A stretch of DNA of 64,000 nt. Origin: Spinacia oleracea. Lineage: Eukaryota; Streptophyta; Magnoliopsida; Caryophyllales; Amaranthaceae. The DNA lies in assembly GCF_020520425.1 (NCBI RefSeq), contig NC_079491.1, positions 28,449,449 to 28,513,448 on the forward strand, in the 5' to 3' direction. Position numbers and translations under genes: made by a program. Shown piece after piece: positions 43,090 through 55,705 of this stretch; the first letter of the stretch is position 1, and every line of letters begins with the position of its first letter. A model generated the notes under the pieces. It saw only the letters and a list, made by a program, of their open reading frames with translations, did not search any database and was not told where the DNA came from.

Positions 43090-43487
43090 TGCGTGTTCGG
43101 CAGTAACATTTGAGGTACCAGATAGCGTTTTGACCTAGTTAAGACGCTACTTGTAAAATTTGTAAGTGCTTGATAAGGTAGTTGTTTAGGTAGCGGTTAG
43201 CGGTAGAGGTAGCGTTTGGGTAGCTTTTGTCAAACATGAAAATTAGTAGCTTTTAAGGTACCGGGTAACTTTTGACAAATTTATATACTACGTAATAAAG
43301 TTTTAAATAATATTCTACCTTTTATTTTATTTTAGAATATCAACCGCTACTTTTACCGAACACACATATCAGTTAGCCGATACTTTGACAGCTAACCGTT
43401 ACCCGCTACCATTCACCGCTACCCTACTCAATCGCTACCCGCTATTCAACTGCTAACCGCTACCGCTAATTTTGCCGAACAGGGTCT
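43090..43487. mobile_element. MITE-like element with GGTAGCG/CGCTACC repeats
   Basis: Left end GTGTTCGGCAGTAAC and complement of right end CTGTTCGGCAAAATTAGC are inverted repeats. GGTAGCGGTTAGCGGT words on the left pair with ACCGCTACCGCT words on the right, so the whole could fold back on itself. About 400 bp, non-coding. Confidence 0.6.
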
Positions 43488-44024
43488 AAGTAACACGGGT
43501 AATGCCGAAACAATTTTCCTATGTCTTATTAAAATACCTATTCGAAGTAGCTTTTGAATTCGCCCAAGCACTAATTTTCAATTCAAATTTGTGCGAGTTA
43601 AAATATACATTTGTATGAAGCTAAGCCTAGTTAGGTATAGATCAATATTAAAAACGTTTGATCGAGTTTCAGAGACCTTGAATTTCAACAAGCTAATTAA
43701 GTGCAATAATATTTAGAGAAATGATCACAAATTTAATTAATTTTACACGTACTATTGATGCAACGTACCAACATGTAAACAAAAATTTATCTAGCTTACA
43801 CTAGCTACTAGGAGTACTAGCACATGCAATTCAGTGCCAAACACTCCTTATTTTTCTCCACTCCTTAATTCTTAGATCATATACATGGTGAAAAAAAAAG
43901 GGAAAAAAAAATTTATGTAGCTAGGTAAAAGTAATTAATCCTAGCTAAATATATGAAAAATGTGGGTTAATGTTAATTTACATATGTCCACACAAAATCT
44001 AGTGGTAAAAGTTTGAATGATGGT
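43488..44024. other. 3' flank of the WRKY gene
   Basis: AT-rich. The 3' UTR of the minus-strand WRKY gene probably extends into 43850-44024. No other gene seen. Confidence 0.45.
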
Positions 44025-46220
44025 TCACAAAGTTTCCCAGAAATCATCAAGACTAGCATATTGATGATCCGAAGGTAACAATAAGCTGAACAAATCATCA
44101 TCCCTTTCGTAGGGGCTTGGCGTAGAGGAGTAAATCTCAGCTGAAGAGATGACATCACCCTGCTCTGAAACAGGGGTTGATGGTAACCCTATGCTTGTTA
44201 TATCTGAGGATGATGGTGGACAATTATCAGAGGATGATGAATACTGGTTGTATACCGGCGGCGGCGAATCGACCTTGATGGGAGTGTACTCTTGTTTAAT
44301 CATAGAAGAACTGGTAGTAGCATTGAAAGCTGATGTAGGGAACAAGGAAGGGTTAAGGGCACGTTTGGCTAGTGGGAAATTGTTTGTCTGAAAACTTAGG
44401 TAAAATGAGGAGTTTTCTTCAGGGGACTCATCCAATATAATTGATGGGGTTTTGTGGAGGTTTTTGCATGTGTGTTCACCTTGGTATATCAGCTTGTATT
44501 TTATTGGATTTTCTGATATTTGTTGGACATGTTTGGTTGCTTGGCAACCTTGATCATGCTTGTGTGTGCACCTATAGTAATTCCTGCATCAACAATGTTC
44601 AATTCAATTAATAATTAATAATTAATAATCAATTATACGTAGTAGTAGTAGTAGTAAGATTATTAAATTGCCACTATCAACAAAACTGAATACATAGAGT
44701 TTGATAGTTGTATGGATCTCAATTTAGCATATTCTCAATAGGGAAATAAAATATATAAAGAATTAATATGTCTAATTAATTAGGGCTGGAACTATAATTG
44801 ATAGGTTGCTCTATAGATATACATAGATCGCCCATCAATTCGATAGATGTACATATTTTAAAAATTAGTATCTTTAATTAGTCAATTTGGACAAGTGGCT
44901 AAAACTCAAATACGTAGTAACAAGTTAGTGAAGTTTGATCCAATTTTATAAAAGGTAGTATATACATGGACAACTCATATCATTATTGAAAGGGAACAAC
45001 AAATGAAATATAAATTTATTTAGATTCTAGTACTAAAGTAATGGGAGATTCCAATTGTTCCAATTGCAAATGGAATCAATTAAGTAAGCTCATAATTAAT
45101 ATGATAATTCTGCACAAATCAACAGAAAGTATTGTCTTTATTATCAGTGTGTTAATGTAAATGGGACCAGCAATCGACCACAAACATACAAATTCTGTAC
45201 TTGTTACATAGGTAAAAGATCGTGATATAGACGGAATATGTCCGACATTTTGAATCTAACCCCCGTGACTTTAACCAAATAAAGATACATACATGGTTAT
45301 TAATCCTAATTAGGGATACTTAAAAGATTATTAAAAATAAATACCTTGGGTAATCAGTATTGAGAATTCCTTTCTGCCCATATTTCCTCCAAGCATGTCC
45401 ATCATCGGTTAGATTGGTAACCTCCGTAGTCCAGGATTGGCCACTCTTCCTGCATATCACCACAACGACAATAAAGTTATTCCCTTATTCAAATTATAAC
45501 TCTTTTTTTTTTGTGTGTGTAATTCATAGAAATGATTGGTTACATTTTTTGTAATAAGAATAAAACATTTAAGTTAGAAACCTCCAAATAATAAATGTCA
45601 AATTGTCCCAAGATATTGTTCATTCATCATTGGCCAATAAATACCCATTTAATCATACTACTACTCCATCATTAAATGACCAAAACACCCCTTAAAGTTG
45701 ACATTATTTCTTTTTCTTTTTCTTTTTCTTTTCTCGCTACCATATTCCTCACATGATGAATTATCTTGTAAGGGCGGACCTTGATTTGCAATAATAAAAT
45801 AAAATGTATTTGTCGGACTAAAAGAAAATGAGGTTGGAGAAGATGGTGAATTTACCTTCTCTTATAGCATCCTCTCTTTTCCTTAGAAAGACATGATCCT
45901 CCACTAATTTCCTCAGACTTACACTGATCAAGACATTCAAGAACATCAACCTTACGCTTATTATTGTTGATCATGAAGTTTTCATCCTGATCAAAACCAG
46001 AGGCTTTGAGCATAGAAAGAACAGTTTGAAAAGAGTTCAAAGTCATCAAAGAATGACGATCAAGAGCATCACGATCTTCAGCTTTCAATCCTAGCCGTTC
46101 ATTAATGAAGCTTCTAATCTGATGAGCAGATTCTTGACCTCTTTCCAAATGATTGCTGATATTTTCCATCAGATCGTTTTTAGGTGAAATTGGTTGCTCA
46201 ACTTTGCTAATTACTTGCAT
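44025..46220 (-). CDS. group III WRKY transcription factor
   Basis: Three exons on the minus strand: 45856-46220, 45345-45449, 44025-44583, joined in frame at GT-AG junctions to give 342 aa. Residues about 15-45 form a leucine-rich helix ([20 protein letters not shown]), as in other group III WRKYs. [10 protein letters not shown] is a likely nuclear signal. WRKYGQK is at 142-148. The zinc ligands C162-x7-C170-x23-H194-x-C196 define group III. The second intron splits the Arg codon after DYP, the conserved position. The C-terminus is Ser/Pro-rich and acidic, ending DDFWETL. Group III members bind W-boxes (TTGACC/T) and act in defence, salicylate and senescence; the exact orthologue cannot be named. 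An in-domain TKHVQQ differs from the usual TKQVQ. Confidence 0.95.
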
Positions 46221-46332
46221 GTTTTTTGTACAAAATTGGAAAAATTCAAGATTTATTTCTTGTTTGATTCTCTGTTTTATTTTTTTTTAAAGTGAAGTGG
46301 TAGGGAGATAAGGTGAGAAGGGTCTCAGTAGG

Positions 46333-46340
46333 TTTATATA
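46333..46340 (-). promoter_or_regulatory. probable TATA box of the WRKY gene
   Basis: Minus strand TATATAAA lies about 115 bp before the ATG at 46220, a plausible core promoter position with a short 5' UTR. Confidence 0.5.
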
Positions 46341-47563
46341 TGGACAAAGGGGAGAGAAAAGGGCATTTGATTAGATTATGTAATTAATTAATTATTAATT
46401 TAATTTTTGAGTGAAGCAAATTCAAGGGAAAAGGGAAGGAACCTTGACAGAAAATTCAGTCCTCTAACATGGGGGTTTACCTTAACCATTTTCAAGCACC
46501 ACGCGCTACAAAACGTATGCCTTTTCTGTCGTTTTTCGAGATATTAAAAGGCTGATGTGTGCCTTGCTTGTTTTATTCTTGTATAATAAATTTATTGTGC
46601 ACCAACATAACTTTAATTCAGTTTTCTCTAACTTTACTCAGTTTTCTCTAAATTTTATACTATTAAAAAAAAAGTTAGTAGATAAACATTTTAACGTGTT
46701 AAATGATTAATTTTATACATTATTAGTGATTTTAAATAAATATTTTTGATTAAAATAAAAAAATTTATTACTAAAAAGTAGATAACTTTTACATATATAA
46801 TGGTGACTTTTAAGCATTTTACGCCAACTTTAACTTCGGTGTACAATATTTATCGTACACCTCATGTAAATAAGAATTTGTGAATTGGAAAATACATAGT
46901 ACCTACATTTAGTTAGTACTCCGTCTGAAGGACTAAATTGACTATTCTGACCTTAGTTCTAGAATTTTGAAGAGTACAAAGCCAATGTTGCCTAATTGTA
47001 TGCATTTTCCTTAGTTTGTGTGCAATTTTCATTTTATAAGGAGCAAATGCTTTTAGAACGAAAGAATTTTTTTTAGACAAACATAATTCATATCCCTCCA
47101 TCCCATTTTAAATTCTATATTTGATATGATACACACGATTTACCAACTAATTAACGTGGGTATAGATTTTTATAATTTTATTTAAACAATTACATTCATC
47201 AATAATGTTTTCAATTGTATCCAATATATGACATGTATTGTCTTTTCTTTTTATTCTTTAATAAACAAACAAAAAAAAGACTTAAATCCACTAAAAAAAT
47301 CTAACAACCAATAAGAATGTTTTATTTACTTTTCGCTGAGAAAGTTTAAGAGATTTATTGAAAAATGAATTTGACTCATTAAAATAATTAATTGGCAAAA
47401 AATTTGACAGAATATTAGGAGCAGAACTATCCATTTATGTTACTACAATATAAAATGAAATATTTCAAACGTAAATATTAAAGAAAAACACTCGAATTAA
47501 GTAAAGAATAAAATACAACGGAAAGGGTAACCGATAACTGTTAAGCGGATGGGGAAAATTGTA
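46341..47563. other. WRKY upstream region, AT-rich
   Basis: Contains the promoter region of the WRKY gene and further AT-rich non-coding sequence, with a duplicated CAGTTTTCTCTAA word near 46620-46650. No gene seen. Confidence 0.45.
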
Positions 47564-47897
47564 CTCCCTCCGTTCCTAAATAAGTGTCCACTTCGGACAT
47601 TTACGCGGGATTTAATAAAACTGAATTGTGTGTAAGAGGTAATGATTGAGAATGTTTTTTTTTTTGGGAAAGGAAAAAGTAGATAATTGTTTATTGATAA
47701 AGTATAAATAAAAGTGGATGTGGTGATTGAAAAGTGGAAAAAGTGTAAAATGTGTAAGAAAAAGTAATAATGATTTTTAGAAAAGTGGGAAAAGTGTGTG
47801 GAAAAGTGGGAAAAGTGTATGTCCAAAAATGGAAACTGGACACTTATAAGGGAACGCTATTTATAGGAACTGGACACTTATTTAGGAACGGAGGGAG
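47564..47897. mobile_element. Stowaway-like MITE
   Basis: 334 bp between TA duplications, ends CTCCCTCCGTTCCTAAATAA and the complement TTATTTAGGAACGGAGGGAG; an inner GTGTCCACTT/TGGACACTTA pair extends the inverted repeats. Confidence 0.93.
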
Positions 47898-47918
47898 TAC
47901 GAAGTATTAGGTAGGGTA

Positions 47919-48544
47919 AAAGAAGGTGGGTTAGTCAATTCCCCGGGAAATACAGTGTTTGAGAGCCGCTTCTCCCCTCTCTCCCTTTTTCTCTCTCTTT
48001 TTAGGGTTTACAAAAATTAGGTTTTTCTAGGGCGGAAATAGCCAATTTTCTTCGGAAATTTGGTTATTTCCGCCCCTTCTCTTTCAATTTCGTTGTGTTT
48101 TTGCGTTAGATTTCAATAAAACTATATAGTTTCAGTGTGGTAAGTACCCCTATGGTGGGTTTGGTTGTTTCGGTGTAGTAAGTACCCCTATGGTGGGTTT
48201 GTTTTTAGTTAAGTTTTGTGTGTTTAGTTTAGTTCAGGTTGTTTCTTTGGTAAAGATTTATGCGGGATCGAAGAGGATGTCAATCTTTCGACTACAATCA
48301 GACAAATCAGACGGAAATCATATTTGTCACGGCTACAACAGATCTATAGACCCCCTCGTCAATGAAGGTTGTAAATCACAGCGATATAAAAGAGGGTATA
48401 CAGAATGTTTGATATACTACGATCGTAGCTATGGTGAAAGGAAGTTTTTATTTGATCCGATTGTTATGTATTTGTTAGATTTATATCTTTATATAGATGT
48501 CGTATGACTTTTTATCAATGAATTAATTTGTTTATCAAAAAAAA
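47919..48544 (+). mobile_element. internally deleted LINE-type retroposon
   Basis: Flanked by a perfect 17-bp duplication AAGTATTAGGTAGGGTA (47902-47918 and 48545-48561) and ending in an A-run. The first part (CCGCTTCTCCCCTCTCTCCC, TTAGGGTTTACAAAAATTAG) looks like a LINE 5' UTR; the last 300 bp (ending TATCAATGAATTAATTTG) look like a LINE 3' end. Nothing of the endonuclease or RT remains. A tandem copy of GTAAGTACCCCTATGGTGGG lies at 48140-48200. A 105-codon frame is open (48190-48507) but matches no domain I know. Confidence 0.75.
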
Positions 48545-48561
48545 AAGTATTAGGTAGGGTA

Positions 48562-49643
48562 GACCCCAACATTTTGACTTTAATAAAAGAAACAAATAGG
48601 GTTAGAGAGAGAGAATTTGTCAAAAGTATAGGTTGCTACCGCTTTTTTTTGTTAGCTTTTTTTTTTTTTTTTTTTTGACAAGAGGATTTTTTTTGTTAGC
48701 TTAAATACGAAGTATAATACTCCGGGACTACTTAATGGCTTTAAGAATGATGTTTTAGATCTTTCTTGATCAATTACTAGTACCAAATCTCAATTGAAAT
48801 AGCTATAATAGTTTAATTTTAGAGTGCTATGAGTTTGTGTAAAAAAAATAGAGTGCTATGAATAAAAGAAATCAGGCATTAATTAGTTTCAATTCATTAA
48901 AATTAGAATTATGCCTGTGCGATGTACGAAACAATATATTAAGGGGGTTGGGTCGTCATAATTGACTAGCTACCTCGTCACATATATCGATCATGTCAGT
49001 AATTAGATATATCTGTCGAAGAATATTTCACTTAAAACACGACACGTGATTTAAGCCCGTCATAAATAGTCTTTCGTTAATGTTTTTATTTTTTGTAATG
49101 TAGCTGTATTATTATATAGAACATGTAGTTAACTCCTAATAAAATTTATCTATTATTATCTTTTACTAAGTATTTATTTATTATTTAGACTCCTTGCAAA
49201 ATTATCTCTTATTGTCTTTTACCAGTATTTGACTCGATCCTATTATATTCAATTTTATCTCATTATTTATCATTTAAAATAAAATTAATATTTGATTATG
49301 TGACCGGACAATCCTACGTGGCACTCCAAATGCTCTCCAAATGCTCTCCCCTTTATATTTATCGAAATACTATTCGTCTTAAATTTCTTTTGGATATATT
49401 CTAATTTCTCCATACTACGTATTTAACATGTTTTATATTCCCCGCTCCATCTTATAATAATAATAACTAAGTATTATTTTTGTGCAATAACATAAGTTAT
49501 CAAAGTAGAATCCGTACTTATATTCTAAAAGCGATAATTATTTTACTTCAAAAAGGTTAATTAAAGTAGTATTTCATAAAGGATAATCAAAGCGACAAGT
49601 AAAAAAAAAACAAAGAGAATATTTTAAAAATTGTTCATTTAAT
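48562..49643. other. non-coding AT-rich stretch
   Basis: No coding signal. T-runs near 48645-48676; a duplicated CAAATGCTCTCC at about 49326-49345. Confidence 0.4.
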
Positions 49644-49924
49644 CACTACAAGAAATTTTGTTCTATTAACGACGGGAAATCCCGTCGCGAAAGGCCAATA
49701 ATCGTTGATTAACGACGGGATTTCCTGTCGCGAACCCGTCATAAAAGGGGGCCGTCGTTAATAGAAATCCCGTCGTAAATTCGTCGTAAACCCGTCGTAA
49801 AAGACATTTACGACGGTTATTCCCGTCATTGTTTGGTTGTTAACCCCGTCGCAAAAGGCTTTTGCGACGGGATTTTTGACCCGTCGTAATTAGGTTGTCG
49901 TTAAAGATACAAATTCTTGTAGTG
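49644..49924. mobile_element. CACTA-derived MITE, copy 2
   Basis: 281 bp with terminal inverted repeats CACTACAAGAAATTT and AAATTCTTGTAGTG, flanked by a 3-bp AAT duplication (49641-49643 and 49925-49927) as expected for CACTA elements. The interior is a set of CCCGTCG/CGACGGG palindromes. No ORF; it would be moved by a CACTA transposase from elsewhere. Confidence 0.92.
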
Positions 49925-49981
49925 AATATATTCATTTAAAAGTTTAGACAGTGCATAATACTTCGTATTATACCAAAGTTA

Positions 49982-50185
49982 CAACAGATCGAAAGACCCC
50001 CCTCGTGAAGGCTGTATCAAACAGCGATGTGAAAGAGGGTATTCATCATTGTCAGATCTCATCTACAACGATCGTGGTTTTGCCGGATTAGAATTTTGTT
50101 TGATCCAAATTGTTTTGCATTTGTTAGTTTTGATTTCTATTGTAAATGTCGTATGACTATTTTATCAATGAACTAATTTTTACCT

Positions 50186-50186
<1 letters not shown>
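49982..50186 (+). mobile_element. 5'-truncated LINE 3' end, second copy
   Basis: Resembles 48325-48530: ACAACAGATC...GACCCCC, GTGAAAGAGGGTAT, ATGTCGTATGACT and TTTATCAATGAACTAATTT. It runs into the TA microsatellite, so its tail and target site are not visible. Confidence 0.6.

Positions 50187-50189
<3 letters not shown>

Positions 50190-50260
<71 letters not shown>
50190..50260. repeat. (TA)n-(AG)n microsatellite
   Basis: About 44 bp of alternating AT, then about 27 bp of AG; it forms the left flank of the 50261-55668 element. Confidence 0.95.
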
Positions 50261-50263
<3 letters not shown>

Positions 50264-53200
50264 GGCTCATGTGAGAACACCCCTTTTATGTGAGAACACA
50301 ATCTTATGTGAGAATAAATCTTGGCCTTTTGATCTTTTATAATCTAACAACTCAGAATCGAGGGATTAGTAATGACCTTTTTGTAAATTCATTGAAGAAT
50401 AACCCAACCATTTCCTTCCATTTTCACGCATAATTTTTTCTCTCTCTAACCTTTGTTTTCTCTCTCTTCTCTCTCTTCACTTTGCTGCCATTAGAGAGCT
50501 CATTCAAGGTCGATTTTCGCTTCAATTTCAGTTTAATTCGCTGCGATTTCAATCAAATTCTCGAATATAATCATAGAATTTCCAGATTTTGCTTGTTTAA
50601 AGGTATGATACCAATTTTTATTTTCATGATTATGTAATTATTCTTGTGATTTTTGGCCCAATTTTGTTGAACTGAATTTTATTTTGGAGCGATTTTTTGT
50701 ATTTTGATTCAATTTCGTTCTTAAGTTGTGTTTATATTCAGATTCTATCATGTTTGTGAAAGTCTATTGTTTGAAATTCTGTTCGAATTTAAATGTTCGA
50801 TGATCAAGTATGTTGTTCTTTGATTCGACTTCGTATATTGAACATTGTTGTGTTTTTTTTGTTTTTTAATTTCAGATTGATGATTATTCTATCTGTTCGA
50901 GTTATGGAATTAGAAGTTCATCATACTCCGGTATCATCATTCATTGAATCTGATCAGTTTTGTTATTAATACGTCCGAGGTTTAATGTTCTGAATAATTG
51001 GCATTGTGTTCCGAATAATTGTTTTAAATGTACTGAATAATTGTTCTTCTTGTTCTGAATAATTGCTTTTGTTGTTCTGAATAATAGTGTCTGATGTTCT
51101 GAATAATTGTTTTTCATGTTCTGAACTTGTATTCATATGTTCTATATGTTAGTATTATACATGTTCTGAATTATTTTTTTCTTTCTTTTGTAGAATCCGT
51201 TGTAAATAATGAACAACTTGCAAGTTGTTCTAATTCAAATGTGTCTAGTTGTTAAGTTTGGTTACCATGATCCGAAAATTCGCGAAAAAAAGTGAAGTGA
51301 ACTTGTAAGTTATAACTTGTTATAACGTAATTTGAATAATTAGATTTCTATTTTATTTCTTTCATGTTCTGAATAAATGTTCACCGTGTTGTTCTAAAGA
51401 ATACACAACATGTTCTAAGAAACTAGATCTCTATTGTGTTTTATACAATATAATATGCATATTGTTCTAAATAATATGCATCATGTTCTAAAAAATGTAC
51501 AGAATGTTCTAATTTGTATATTACTTATATTATTCGTTTTTAGTTGTCTTAACACTAAATCTCTTTTGTTATTTTCAGGACTTTGTCATCGAATCAGTTT
51601 CTTCAAACAATACTTGATTTCAGTGTCGTGCAACTAGAGTTGATGATTTATTTGTTACATTTTTTTAAAAAAATTATCTAACGTTACACTCTTTGTTACA
51701 TCATTTTTTTATATCTTGTTTTTAGTATTACATTTTAGTTATCATTCTGGATGGACAATGTTACGGTTCGAATTGTTATATAAATGTTATATGTTTTATT
51801 CTAATCGTATATTGGTTTTGTTGATCATGTTCTACAATTAAACACCTTTTTTCTACATATTGTTGATAATGTTCTAAATTTTTGCATATTTTGTTCTACA
51901 TAGAAAAATAGAATATATTTCTTTACCAATCATTTGAACATGGTTTAGCTAATATATTTGTGAAGTATTTGACTTATTTTTAATAGATTCATTAGCATAT
52001 CACATCATAAGTATTCGTCAAATTAAACTTCAAACAAGGTTAAAACTTTAAGAAAAATAATCTATTACAAGTTGATCAAAACCAACCAATATCGAAATTG
52101 TCGGTTTACTAATTTTACGAATTCAACATAAAGTATTTACAAGAAATTCAACGTAACATTGATGTTACAAAGGCACTATGATCTCGTTAAATTTGAATCT
52201 TTATTTCCCATTTCCTTGACTTTGAAATCATGATGTTCATCATTTTCCTTGTGCGCCAATATCTTGCCACAATATCTCTTCATTTTCTCAAACTGCAATG
52301 AATTAGATTTTGAATATTAGAAACAATAAAATAGCATATGTTCTGAATTTATAAAGTAGATGTTCTGAATTCACAAAGTAGATGTTCTGAATTCCCAAAC
52401 TAAATGTTCTGAATTCTAAAACTAGATGTTTTGAGTTCCAAACTAAATGTTCTGCATTCCTAAGCTAAATGTTTTGCATTCTCGAACTTAATGTTCTGAA
52501 TTTACACAAGTACACATGAAAGAGCGCACAAACACATGCAAGTAACATGTACAATACTCAAGAGTCTAGCTTTCTCCACCAGTCTTGATTTTTTATCCAC
52601 TTCTACACAGTCTTGTGGCCCTGAACGCACCTCAACTATAGTCTTGTGCTTCTTGACATCTCTAACAATACTTTTTGTCCTCTCTTTCATCTTTTCAACA
52701 TGTTTCCTTGGTTTTCAATGTTTCTGGTCCACTTCCTTAATATCGTGCTCAACAATTGGTTCCACATTATGTTGCACATCAGCAGGCCTTGTCCCCCTTT
52801 GATGAGATCAATTTCTTTATCGAGGTGAGCTTCGGTTTCCTCGCAACATATGAAATAAATTTAGTTATGTTTTAAATATGTACATATTATATTAAAAAAA
52901 ACATATGTTATATGTTCTAACCAATGTACTATATGTTCTAACTAGTGAAGCAATATGTTCTAACAAGAGAAGCTATATGTTCTAACAATTAAACTTAATA
53001 TGTTCTAACAATTAAACTTATATGTTCTAACAAGTGAAGCAATATGTTATGTACTTTATTCCTAAATGTTCTAATTAGTTAAGCTACATGTTCTAATCAG
53101 TTCAGCTATATGTTCTAATCAGTTAAGCTACATGTTCTAATCAGTTAAGCTACATGTTCAAATTAGAAGGAGATATATCAATCAACACAGAAGGATACAA

Positions 53201-55664
53201 AGCAAGAAACAAAGTCACTCCTGGAATTGTATATAAATTATGGAAGGGCATACCATTGGGCACTGGTTGATATGGTATTCTAAGACCAACATAAATGCTT
53301 CCATGAACCAACACAAATATGTTTGCATATGTGCTCATATTATTATTTCCTATAACCATTTCAAGATATTCAGGTAAAACGCATGTTCTTGAGACAAATT
53401 ATATATTTCAAAAGAATTTCAGTCCAAATCTGTTTCTATTTTCATCGAGGAACACACTTTTTTTTTTTTTTTTGCATGCCCACTTCATATGACCCAAAGA
53501 ATGTCAATCACTTTCCCATAAGGACAACATTTACCAATTGACTATATGCTTTCACGGGACTTAGAAGACTTGAAAAGAAGAAGAAAAAACACTTTAGCAA
53601 CTTCAATACGAAATCAACATATTAAGAAATGAAGGTTCATAATCTTAGCAACTACAGAACCCATAGGTTTTAATTTTCCATTTGGATAGTGGAAAAAAGG
53701 AGGGTTAACAAAGAGATAAAATAGACAGCTTCCAACTTTCGAATACAACAAGTAAAAAAAATTAGAATTGTGATTGATAAGTGTGTTTAGAGTTTAGACA
53801 ACAATGATTGCCCCTTTTTATAAAGCGAAAGAGGCTCAAATTCTTCTAGCCAACCAAACCAACATATAAGATAGGTTTTGAAATTGAAATTTGGTTAAGA
53901 AAATATGAAGATACATCACAAAAGTTTTCTTCTTCGGAAAAAAATTATTCCTTTGCTACAAAAGGTCCAGTTTATATTTAAGAATAACTTGATAAGTTGA
54001 ATTAAGCGTCTCTAGACTACTATTTATTCATGTTCCTGTGTGTGACCAACTTTCAATCTTGTCCACAACTCTTATGACACAAGATCTGGTTATTCCTTAA
54101 TTCCTTTTCAGTATTTTCTAGGGAAATTATCAAAATGCTAAAGTTAACAGAGAATGTGTATGATTAGTTGTACGTTTTTGGTTACTGAATGAAGTAAAAT
54201 TCTTGACAAAACTTATAAAGTATATCCCTATGCATAAAAATTAGATACAAAAAGCTAGGAAGTAATTTTGAATCAGCTTTAGGAGGATAAATTGAAATTT
54301 GTTAGTTCTGTAGCAGAGTAATATCATTATATTCACCATAATCAGAAAGAGAAAAGTAAATCCAAGAAACTCGGTAGTATTAAGCACATGATTCCTGATT
54401 AAATTACAATGTTTTCATTATAAGTACATACATATACCAAGACGATGAAACTTCAACTTATATAAAAGCGCAAACATCAAATAACCAAATTTAAATTCAA
54501 GCCAATATTTGTTGATTTGATGTTACACAGTCACACATAAGGTTCAAATATGGAAAATATAGTGAGATCACTATAAGTAACTTCCATGTTCTAAACATTA
54601 AAGAAATTTGTTCTCAATACAATATCTTCCAATATCTTCCATTTCTCAATACTTCAACCATCACTATAAGTAACTTCCATGTTCTAAACATTAAAGAATT
54701 TTGTTCTAAACAACGAACCTTCATGTTCTAAATGTTGAACCTTCATGTTCTAACGAATTGAGATTATAAAATATTACCTAACATTTACAAGTACGTCTTT
54801 CAGAAGTGCTTGTTCGAAAATAGGACGACTACATGTGCATTGTGGCTCTGATGTTTGGGTGCGTTTAATGTCATATCCGGCATTTGAATTTTGTCTATTT
54901 AAACATTCAGAACATATAACTATAAGTTTTAGAACATCATGAATTAATTCATACAATAAGCAAATAAGAAAATAAAGAAAATTTTCACAAATTAATTCAA
55001 AAAATCATAAATTAATTAATAACCTAATAATTCATAAATTCACAAAAATTCAGAACAAACTAATTATGGATTCAGAAAATAATAACAAAAACATTCAGAA
55101 AATAAGCATAAAAATTTTCAGAAAAAATAAATCAAAAAACAGAACATTCGGTCAATTGATTACTCAAATTAAGGTCTAAAAACAAGAAAAATAGTGCAAG
55201 ATTTGTGTATTGTTGTTTACCTTATTCCTTCGTAGGTTTTTTTTCGGCTTATTTTTTGTATTTTTCTACTTCCTTCATCTTCAATCTTATAGGAATTCAA
55301 AAAATTAGGTCAAAAGTGGCGAAAATTGTAGAAGAAGAGAAGAAATATAGAAGAATTCGACAAGAAACTACCTGAAATCAGCGAATAATCGAGTGAATTG
55401 AAGCTTCATCGACATTTTTTTAAGCTTCAGTGACTGTTTTTTTCGGAGAGAGAAAATGGTGAGAGGGAGATGAAGAAGGTTGAATTTTAGAGAGAGAGAG
55501 TGAACATCTAATAATAGCTTTAGAAAGTGAAATGTCTGCCTTTTATTACTTTGGTAGGTGGGAGGTTAATCTTAGCCCTTGAATTTCATCTAATCCTACG
55601 GATTAGATTCATTCTCATATATACTAGTATACTCACATAGGGACCTATTTTCACCGGATCCCTC

Positions 55665-55668
<4 letters not shown>
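50261..55668. mobile_element. 5.4-kb element with related inverted ends between TA microsatellites
   Basis: The two ends are similar when one is inverted: ATGTGAGAATAAATCT on the left and ATATGAGAATGAATCT on the complemented right, each followed by a CT-rich stretch (CTCTCTCTAA) and a CTTCAATTT/ATTCGCTG block. The pattern is MULE-like (long diverged inverted repeats), but no transposase domain was recognised. The interior (50.9-54.8 kb) carries dozens of TGTTCTGAA or TGTTCTAA words. Possible coding traces on the minus strand (52502-52800, hydrophilic; 53150-53359) match no family I can name. Confidence 0.5.

Positions 55669-55700
<32 letters not shown>
55669..55700. repeat. (TA)n microsatellite
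   Basis: About 32 bp of alternating TA at the right flank of the 5.4-kb element, mirroring the left flank. Confidence 0.95.

Positions 55701-55705
<5 letters not shown>

Noticed and set aside
48190-48507. 105-codon open frame as a host gene
   Set aside because: It lies wholly in a retroposon with 17-bp target duplications and contains no recognised domain.
52502-52802. Overlapping open frames on both strands
   Set aside because: Short, no recognised domain, set in a transposon-like block. The minus-strand text is hydrophilic and may be a decayed fragment, but cannot be supported as a gene.
50900-54760. TGTTCT words as transcription-factor operators
   Set aside because: Spacing is irregular and the words are part of a repeat-rich element; nothing ties them to a host promoter.
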